Source: Spirochaetaceae bacterium (GTDB lineage Bacteria; Spirochaetota; Spirochaetia; DSM-27196; PWMO01). From it: 6,160 bases of DNA. Under the pieces are notes generated by a model. It had not been told where the DNA came from and made no database searches. It worked only from the letters and a program-made list of their open reading frames with translations. The stretch spans positions 1-6,160 of the forward strand of contig PWMO01000151.1 in assembly GCA_003558175.1 (NCBI GenBank). The letters run 5' to 3'. Below are positions 1-4,510 of this stretch, one piece after another (the first letter of the stretch is position 1; every line of letters begins with the position of its first letter). Made by a program: the position numbers and the translations under genes.

Positions 1-664
1 GACTCTCTATTGTGACAACCGGCGCGTTGAGCAGCGCGGTGACGACCGTTGCCGCCACAATTGCCACCAGCGCACCCAGGACACGTCGCGAAACGCGCTT
101 CCACCCGACCACGATGCCAATGGTGCCGGCGGCCACCAACGCATCCTGCCAGCGGATGTTGCCGTAGGCGCGCAGGTACGCCGCGATGCGCGCCGGTGCG
201 TCCGGCGGTGCGTCGGTCAGCCCCATCCCCAGGAGGTCACCCACCTGCGAAATCAGAATCACCGTGGCAATTCCCGAGGTGAACCCGATCACCACCGGGT
301 AGGGAACGAACTGGATAACGCGACCGAGTCTGGCTGCCCCCATCGCGATCAGCATCAGTCCGGCCATCAGCGTGGCGAGGGCCAGGCCGGCGTACCCGTA
401 CCGCACACCCACCGCGTAGGCGATCACAACAAAGGTGCCCGTGGGCCCGCTGATCTGCACCGAGCCACCGCCGAACAGCGCCACCATCACACCGGCAATT
501 ACCGCGGTTGCCAGCCCCTGCTGCGGCCCCACGCCCGAGGCAATCGCGACGGCGATCGAAAGCGGCACCGCAATCACGCCGACAATAACGCCTGAGAGGG
601 CATCCGAACGAAACTGCGTCATGGAGTATCCGCGGAGCGCGGAGACGAAGCGAAAACCGGTCAT
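1..664 (-). CDS. SulP-family inorganic anion transporter, N-terminal part (cut by left window edge)
   Basis: I translated this frame directly: 221 codons are open from an ATG at 664-662 to the window edge. The product is very hydrophobic and carries the SulP (SLC26-like) signatures in order: an LRGYS...FRSD lead-in (residues 10-21), the first membrane segment with PLSIAVAIASGVGPQQGL (34-51), SVQISGPTGTFVVI (68-81) and FVPYPVVIGFTSGIA (119-133). SulP proteins are inner-membrane transporters or channels for sulfate, bicarbonate or dicarboxylates, usually 500-600 residues with a C-terminal cytoplasmic STAS domain. The rest of the membrane domain and any STAS domain lie outside the window, so the anion cannot be predicted. 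The ATG at 664 is preferred because the LRxY...FRxD lead-in is typical of the family. An internal ATG at 622 is the alternative. Neither has a good Shine-Dalgarno sequence. The gene lies 59 bp after the aldolase stop on the same strand, so co-transcription is possible. Family call firm; substrate unknown. Confidence 0.9.
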   Translation of the reverse strand, partial: MTGFRFVSALRGYSMTQFRSDALSGVIVGVIAVPLSIAVAIASGVGPQQGLATAVIAGVMVALFGGGSVQISGPTGTFVVIAYAVGVRYGYAGLALATLMAGLMLIAMGAARLGRVIQFVPYPVVIGFTSGIATVILISQVGDLLGMGLTDAPPDAPARIAAYLRAYGNIRWQDALVAAGTIGIVVGWKRVSRRVLGALVAIVAATVVTALLNAPVVTIES

Positions 665-670
665 GGTTGC

Positions 671-699
671 GTCATACCGGTATCGCAGCCGCCTGTCAA
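671..699 (-). promoter_or_regulatory. Candidate sigma70-type promoter for the SulP gene
   Basis: Reading the minus strand, a perfect -35 TTGACA (699-694) is followed by a 17-nt spacer and TATGAC (676-671; 4 of 6 matches to TATAAT). Transcription would start near 664, which is the preferred ATG itself. The mRNA would then be leaderless, or would have a leader of about 40 nt if ATG 622 is used. It lies in the short gap after the aldolase stop codon. Support is by consensus match only. Confidence 0.45.
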
Positions 700-723
700 C
701 ACGAGGCAAACCGGGCGACTCCG

Positions 724-1617
724 CTACATCGCGCCCCGCGACTGGAGAAGCGCCTCGATTCGCGCTCGGTCTTCAGCCGCCAACGCCTGGAGCGGCCGGC
801 GTGGCTCGCCGCCGTGGAACCCCAGAATATCCATCGCCGCTTTGACTCCCGGAACACCGTAACTGCCCGATATCGTGCGGTTGAGGATGCACAGCGTATC
901 GTGGAGCTCGCGCGCCCGCTGCAACTCCCCCACTGCGACCGCACGGACCAGATCGCACGCCCGGTGCGGCAGGTAGTTGGCCAGCGACAGATCGCCCCCG
1001 GACGCTCCGGCCATCATCGCCGGAAACAGGGCGTCGGCGGTACCGGCAAGCACCTGAAAGCCCGCAATAGAACGGGTTGCCGCAAGAAACTCGTACAGCC
1101 CTGCGCCGGAAGAATCCTTTATACCGACTATGTTGGGGTGTTCCGCCAGGCGCCTCACCGTGTCGGCCGATATCCGCACCCCGCCGGTAAGCCGCGGAAC
1201 GTTGTACATGAGAATCGGGACCGGCGCAGCGTCGGCAACCTCGCGGTAAAACCGGGTCAGCACCTCGTCAGTAATCAGTCTGGCAAAGTAATGCGGCGGC
1301 ATCAGCCGAACCAGATCCGCGCCGCTTTCGGCCATCCTGCAGCACGCTGCGACTGCGGTCTGTACCGATTCGCACGCTACTCCGCCGATCAGCAGTTTAT
1401 CCGCTCTGTTGGCGGCCACCGTGGCAACGACTCGCGTCTGCTCGTGGTCCGACAGACTCATGTATTCTCCGTTGCCGCCGAGGACCAGATAGCCCTCTAT
1501 CGGCGTTGCGTTCAGCTTGCGAATGTTCTCTGTCAGCAGATCTTGGCGAAGGCGATCATCGGTGAACGGGGTAACCAGTGAAACCAGAATGCCGTGTAAA
1601 GAATTGTGTCGCCGCAT
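724..1617 (-). CDS. Class I aldolase/lyase of the DapA-NanA-HOGA (DHDPS) superfamily
   Basis: The 297-residue product has the usual length and order of a DHDPS-family TIM barrel: LVTPF near the N-terminus (14-18), GGNGEYMSLS (47-56), PPHYF (107-111), MYNVPRLTG (137-145) with the catalytic Tyr138, NIVGIKDSS (162-170) with the Schiff-base Lys167, and GTADALFPAMMAGASGGDLSLAN near 190-215. The family makes or cleaves C-C bonds of 2-oxo acids through a lysine imine in the cytoplasm. It is probably not DapA. The Thr-Thr of the DapA GTTGE loop is Gly48-Asn49, the substrate-binding Arg of YNVPSRTG is replaced by Leu143, and the C-terminal half resembles 4-hydroxy-2-oxoglutarate aldolase (HOGA). The ATG at 1617 has AGGA at 1626-1623, 5 nt upstream. 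A strong promoter-like element lies at 1681-1709. The gene is divergent from the GalB-like PIG-L gene and upstream of the SulP gene. Exact substrate not assignable; N-acetylneuraminate or 2-keto-3-deoxy-sugar lyase activity remains possible. Confidence 0.9.
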   Translation of the reverse strand: MRRHNSLHGILVSLVTPFTDDRLRQDLLTENIRKLNATPIEGYLVLGGNGEYMSLSDHEQTRVVATVAANRADKLLIGGVACESVQTAVAACCRMAESGADLVRLMPPHYFARLITDEVLTRFYREVADAAPVPILMYNVPRLTGGVRISADTVRRLAEHPNIVGIKDSSGAGLYEFLAATRSIAGFQVLAGTADALFPAMMAGASGGDLSLANYLPHRACDLVRAVAVGELQRARELHDTLCILNRTISGSYGVPGVKAAMDILGFHGGEPRRPLQALAAEDRARIEALLQSRGAM

Positions 1618-1648
1618 TTGTATCCTGCCGTGTCACACCGCCCTGCGG

Positions 1649-1758
1649 TGAGCTCGTTTTGCCGGTTCTGACAGTGGTTCAGTATATGCCAGGCGAAAGA
1701 TCGTGTCAGCGGCGGCGGTACGGCGCGTCCTGACCAGGCCCACGCCTGAACGAGCTCA
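1649..1758. repeat. Widely spaced 10-bp inverted repeat bracketing the aldolase promoter
   Basis: TGAGCTCGTT at 1649-1658 and its exact reverse complement AACGAGCTCA at 1749-1758 are separated by 90 bp. Each arm contains the palindrome GAGCTC. The left arm lies in the untranslated leader of the aldolase mRNA, next to a small hairpin (CACCG-N5-CGGTG, 1636-1650). The right arm lies just upstream of the PIG-L promoter candidate. This geometry fits two operators for one regulator, possibly looping, but it could be chance. No regulator gene is in the window. Confidence 0.35.
1681..1709 (-). promoter_or_regulatory. Strong sigma70-type promoter candidate for the aldolase gene
   Basis: On the minus strand, CTGACA (1709-1704, 5 of 6 to TTGACA), a 17-nt spacer and TATACT (1686-1681, 5 of 6 to TATAAT) form one of the best promoter matches in this GC-rich window. 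The start site would be near 1674, giving a leader of about 57 nt before the ATG at 1617. The leader contains a CACCG/CGGTG hairpin (1636-1650) and one arm of the wide inverted repeat. Confidence 0.6.
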
Positions 1759-1760
1759 GG
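1745..1760. promoter_or_regulatory. Operator-like palindrome in the divergent control region
   Basis: CCTGAACGAGCTCAGG is an inverted repeat CCTGA-N6-TCAGG, the typical shape of a site for a dimeric helix-turn-helix regulator. A further direct copy of the half-site CCTGA sits at 1729-1733, 16 bp upstream. The palindrome ends 3 bp before the proposed -35 of the PIG-L gene and lies about 70-86 bp upstream of the proposed aldolase start site, so one bound protein could affect both genes. The regulator is unknown and the call is inference from symmetry and position. Confidence 0.35.
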
Positions 1761-1763
1761 TCC

Positions 1764-1792
1764 TTGCGTCGGGCGACCGGTTGGCTTAGTAT
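1764..1792 (+). promoter_or_regulatory. Weak promoter candidate for the PIG-L gene
   Basis: TTGCGT (1764-1769), a 17-nt spacer and TAGTAT (1787-1792) give a moderate sigma70-like match. Transcription would start near 1799, leaving only about 15 nt before the ATG at 1814, yet this includes the complete AGGAG ribosome site at 1801-1805. The poor -35 match and the palindrome directly upstream would suit an activated promoter. Confidence 0.35.
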
Positions 1793-1813
1793 GCCGGAAA
1801 AGGAGTGCCGCCA

Positions 1814-2578
1814 ATGGGAAGCAGAGATATCCTCGTTGTCAGTGCGCATGCTGCGGACTACTGCACGCGCGCCGGAGGTACGATCGCGCGATACGCGAGA
1901 GCGGGCTGGAGTGTTCACGTCATCGTCCTGACCTATGGGGCCCGGGGTGAGTCCGGCGGCTACTGGAAGAGTTCGCCTGACGGCACCGTTGAAGAGTGCG
2001 AAGCAATCAGACAGGCTGAATCTCAGGCCGCTGCCGACGTACTGGGAGCAACCATTGAGTTCTGCGGGTTCAAGGATTACCCCCTCATCATTGATGAAGA
2101 CCGCACCAGAATGCTGACCAGGCGGGTTCTCGATATTCGTCCCGAGATCGTGCTCACCCACTGGCTCGACGACCCGACAAATGTTGACCACCAGGTAACG
2201 TCCAGAGCGGTCGTGCGCGCGGTAACCAACGCATCGCAGATTGGATCGTTCCCGAGCACGCCGGCACATCACTTCCCCAATCTGTATTTCTTTGAGAGCA
2301 CCGTGCCGATGTCGGAGTTCAACAACTTCAGCCCCGATACCTACATCGACATCGACGAGACCTACGAGGTCAAGGCGGAGGCCATCAAGCGCTTTGCGTG
2401 TCAGCCGCAGCTGGTCTTCTACTACCAGCACTTTGCCACCCACCGCGGCTTCCAGGCGGCCAACTGGGCCAAGCGCACCATACAGTACGCCGAAGGCTTT
2501 GTGCGCTATCTGCCGCTGGTGAGAACCGCATTCCCGCTGACCGAGCGCGAGCCGCAACAGGAGACGGAGCGACGATAG
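1814..2578 (+). CDS. PIG-L/LmbE-family metal enzyme, GalB (4-oxalomesaconate hydratase)-like
   Basis: The 254-residue protein has the PIG-L fold pattern. A strand leads into SAHAAD (10-15), then AGGTIARY (20-27), YGARGES (41-47), FKDYPL (86-91), and LTHWLDDPTNVDHQ (114-127) with the second metal-site histidines. PIG-L deacetylases carry AHPDDE, where His and the second Asp bind zinc and the first Asp is the general base. Here the sequence is AHAAD: zinc-type His12 and Asp15 remain but the base is Ala14. That change, together with RGES, DYPL and DPxNxDH, recalls GalB of gallate/protocatechuate degradation, which uses the PIG-L fold as a hydratase of 4-oxalomesaconate. I therefore predict a hydratase of an oxo-di- or tricarboxylate, not an N-deacetylase. 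The ATG at 1814 is chosen over the in-frame GTG at 1805 because AGGAG (1801-1805) lies 8 nt before it and overlaps the GTG. It is divergent from the class I aldolase, which could cleave its product. Family firm; GalB activity is inference. Confidence 0.88.
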   Translation: MGSRDILVVSAHAADYCTRAGGTIARYARAGWSVHVIVLTYGARGESGGYWKSSPDGTVEECEAIRQAESQAAADVLGATIEFCGFKDYPLIIDEDRTRMLTRRVLDIRPEIVLTHWLDDPTNVDHQVTSRAVVRAVTNASQIGSFPSTPAHHFPNLYFFESTVPMSEFNNFSPDTYIDIDETYEVKAEAIKRFACQPQLVFYYQHFATHRGFQAANWAKRTIQYAEGFVRYLPLVRTAFPLTEREPQQETERR

Positions 2579-2682
2579 CGGCCGCTGCTCGAACGGTTAC
2601 GCGAAACTGACGGAGGAAGGCTGCTGCTGGAAAGCGTGACCGCCGAAAACAATAGAGAGGCTGATGCCTCACGGAGTTTGCA

Positions 2683-2840
2683 ATGAGTTGTGGTCGAGTA
2701 ATCCTTTGCCTGGTCTTCCCTCCCCTCGCGGTCCTCGACCAGGGCTGCGGGTCCGTGGTCCTGGTGACAATCCTGACGCTCATGGGCTGGATCCCGGCGC
2801 GATCGCGGCCCTGGTAGTCTGCTCCCGTTCGCACCGTTGA
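2683..2840 (+). pseudogene. Frameshifted Pmp3/YqaE (UPF0057)-type small membrane protein
   Basis: From the ATG at 2683, with GGAG (2673-2676) 6 nt upstream, the frame reads RVILCLVFPPLAVL, then QGCGSVV, then TILTLMGWIP, and stops at TAG 2815-2817 (44 residues). The FPPLAV...GCG...ILTLxGWIPG series is the signature of Pmp3/YqaE proteolipids, two-helix membrane proteins of about 50-60 residues linked to membrane potential and salt or cold stress in other organisms. The family continues as GxIxAxxV. Exactly this (GAIAALVV) appears from 2796 in another frame and ends at TGA 2838-2840. Restoring one base in the CCC run at 2793-2795 gives a normal 52-residue protein. The cause is a one-base deletion in the genome or a sequencing error. 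A GAGGC-TGAT-GCCTC hairpin (2657-2670) sits just before the ribosome site. It lies 104 bp after the PIG-L stop with no clear promoter or terminator between. The rest of the gap (2841-2917) shows nothing I can assign. Confidence 0.75.
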
Positions 2841-2917
2841 CGCCGCCACGCCGCCTGCCGGGCTGGCCCGCACAATCGACCGTGCGCGCAAAGGAGGTTG
2901 CTGAGAAGGGGCCGGAG

Positions 2918-2952
2918 AAAGAAAAACCCGATGAACGCGGTGGTTCATCGGG
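2918..2952 (-). terminator. Intrinsic terminator downstream of tRNA-Glu
   Basis: On the minus strand a perfect 10-bp stem (CCCGATGAAC / GTTCATCGGG, loop of 6 nt, 2952-2927) is followed at once by TTTTTCTTT (2926-2918). It begins 8 nt after the tRNA 3' end. The plus-strand side has no T-run, so it acts only in the minus direction. It is also the first clear terminator for any transcript reading through from the transporter operon. Confidence 0.9.
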
Positions 2953-2960
2953 CGTAGCGG

Positions 2961-3032
<72 letters not shown>

Positions 3033-3043
3033 GTATTGGGTGG

Positions 3044-3073
3044 AAGATACCTCAAATCTGCGTTTTACGTCAA
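3044..3073 (-). promoter_or_regulatory. Promoter of the tRNA-Glu gene
   Basis: On the minus strand TTGACG (3073-3068, 5 of 6), an 18-nt spacer with an A-rich start and TATCTT (3049-3044, 4 of 6) place the start site a few bases before the mature tRNA 5' end at 3032. It sits in the 57-bp gap after the transporter stop codon, where no other function is visible. Confidence 0.6.
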
Positions 3074-3089
3074 GCAGGGCGGTGATATT

Positions 3090-4496
3090 TCACGACCGGC
3101 CGGCGCCCGTGCCGGCGGAGCCGGCCGCGACGGTCGGGGTTCCCGGCATGCCGGCCGGAGGGTCGGTCATGTCGCCGCAGCATTTCCGGGCCCGATGGGC
3201 GACTACCAGTGCCTCCACCGCCTCACCGGCCACAAAAGCGGCGGCGCCAACCGCGGCCGCCGGCAGTACTCCGGCCCAGACCGGTCGCAGGATCACGGCC
3301 AGTGCCATACCCAGCCAGACCGCCGCCAGGTTACAGGCGCGGCCCAGGCCGATCACGTTGCTGCGCCGATGGTGCATCAGCACGCCCCACGAATAGTCGC
3401 GCCACGCCGATACCAGCGGCATCAGAGCGAACACCCCCAACGCCGCAACCATCCGTCCGGCGAGCCCCGGCGACAGCCCCATAACCGCCACCGCAAACCA
3501 GCCGCCCAGCGGCGTGACCGTCAGCAGTAACAGAGTACCGCTCAACCCGCCGCCCACTACCAGGCAGAATTCGAGGATGCGGCGGTTCTCCGCCGATCCG
3601 CGGCGGTAGAAGGCGAGCACCGCCTGGTAGAGGAGCAACGTCGGGCTCGCGAACAGCATTGCCAGCCCGTGAGCCACGGCAAACGACGCGATCGTGGTCT
3701 CGGCAGACGGCAGCCGGGCGAGGTTGGCATTGATGGAGGGCAGGATCAGCATTCCCAGCGCCGGCATCGCGATCAGCGGCAGGTAGAACCGACTGACGAC
3801 CGCGTGCGTGAGCAGCGCGTCGTCCGCGGCCGTACCCGACCGCCGCGCGATCTGCCGCGTTGCCCGGTAGCAGCTGCCGTGCGGCAGGGCAATCAAGACC
3901 GAGAGGATAATCCCTTCGAGCCCCATGCCGCCAACCCAGACCAGTGTCGCCACCGCCATCCCCGACGCAAACTCCGTGCGTACCGCGGTCGCCAGCACCG
4001 CTATCGCCGCCAGCACGCGAATCGCGGTCACCGCCGGCACCAGCCGCGTGCGCCCGAGACGAATCGCGATCCCCTGCCGTGCATTCCGCACGTACGAGAA
4101 GAGCGGCAACACCACCATGAAGCGAAACCCGTTGCGCGCTACGCCAGATACCGGGCCGGAGCCCAGTCCCATCACGCGCCCGAAGACCCAGTCGGAAATG
4201 GGCGTGAAGGCGATGATCACCATCACCAGGAACACCAAACCACTCAGTACGCGCAACACGTCACGGACGATCCGGTACGAAGCCTGACTCTCTACCATGG
4301 CAACGGTAACCTGCCGGTGCACCAGCGTTGGCGCAATCAGCACGTGCGAGAGACTCTTGGCCACCGCGAAGGCGGCAAGCATCACTTCCGGCGCGGGCAA
4401 TCGGGCCAGCGCAGCGTCGGTCATGGTGTGCGTGGCGAACATAAAAATCGGCATCAGGCTGAGAGGAGCGAAGAACGAAATCAGCTTTCTGTACAC
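3090..4496 (-). CDS. MOP-superfamily (MATE/ANKH-like) multi-pass membrane transporter
   Basis: The 468-residue product is almost wholly hydrophobic, with about 12 membrane segments in two homologous halves. Residues 8-68 and 237-297 align without gaps: FFAPL/FYLPL, ALARLPAPE/NLARLPSAE, AAFAVAKSL/ASFAVAHGL, IAPTLVHRQ/ASPTLLLYQ. The match resumes at TPI...VMGL (98-111) versus TPL...VMGL (328-341). Two-fold repeats with this kind of FxxPL...LAR motif occur in MATE-like and ANKH-like members of the MOP superfamily, which export drugs, lipid-linked sugars, or (ANKH) phosphate compounds and citrate. The substrate here is unknown. The last 28 residues (about 441-468) are a Gly/Pro/Ala/Thr-rich, probably disordered tail encoded by very GC-rich DNA. 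The start is GTG at 4496-4494. Only a weak AAGAG precedes it, and it lies 14 bp after the HyuA-like stop, so translation may depend on coupling. It probably forms an operon with the HyuA-like gene. I see no terminator before the tRNA gene. Confidence 0.72.
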   Translation of the reverse strand: MYRKLISFFAPLSLMPIFMFATHTMTDAALARLPAPEVMLAAFAVAKSLSHVLIAPTLVHRQVTVAMVESQASYRIVRDVLRVLSGLVFLVMVIIAFTPISDWVFGRVMGLGSGPVSGVARNGFRFMVVLPLFSYVRNARQGIAIRLGRTRLVPAVTAIRVLAAIAVLATAVRTEFASGMAVATLVWVGGMGLEGIILSVLIALPHGSCYRATRQIARRSGTAADDALLTHAVVSRFYLPLIAMPALGMLILPSINANLARLPSAETTIASFAVAHGLAMLFASPTLLLYQAVLAFYRRGSAENRRILEFCLVVGGGLSGTLLLLTVTPLGGWFAVAVMGLSPGLAGRMVAALGVFALMPLVSAWRDYSWGVLMHHRRSNVIGLGRACNLAAVWLGMALAVILRPVWAGVLPAAAVGAAAFVAGEAVEALVVAHRARKCCGDMTDPPAGMPGTPTVAAGSAGTGAGRS

Positions 4497-4510
4497 GTGA
4501 ACCGTCGCTC

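Noticed and set aside
662..676. Four-codon mini-ORF (ATG ACG CAA CCA TGA) overlapping the SulP start codon
   Set aside because: If the promoter at 671-699 is real it would not be transcribed from there, and it has no ribosome site. There is not enough to call a leader peptide.
667..1581. Long plus-strand ORF of 304 codons opposite the aldolase
   Set aside because: It is antisense to a gene with clear catalytic motifs; its Arg/His/Pro-rich composition is typical of reverse-frame reading in GC-rich DNA and no ribosome site precedes it.
1706..2557. Minus-strand ORF of 283 codons opposite the PIG-L gene
   Set aside because: It is fully antisense to a gene with a good start and family motifs, and the product has no recognisable domain.
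2890..2957. Perfect ribosome-binding sequence AAAGGAGG (plus strand) followed by a 19-codon frame from TTG 2898
   Set aside because: The TTG directly abuts the site, the peptide is highly basic with no family resemblance, and the frame runs through the tRNA terminator hairpin. It is probably chance or a remnant.
3090..3180. GC-rich GCCGGC inverted repeats at the transporter 3' end as a terminator
   Set aside because: There is no T-run after any of the hairpins; the repeats come from the Gly/Ala/Pro-coding tail.
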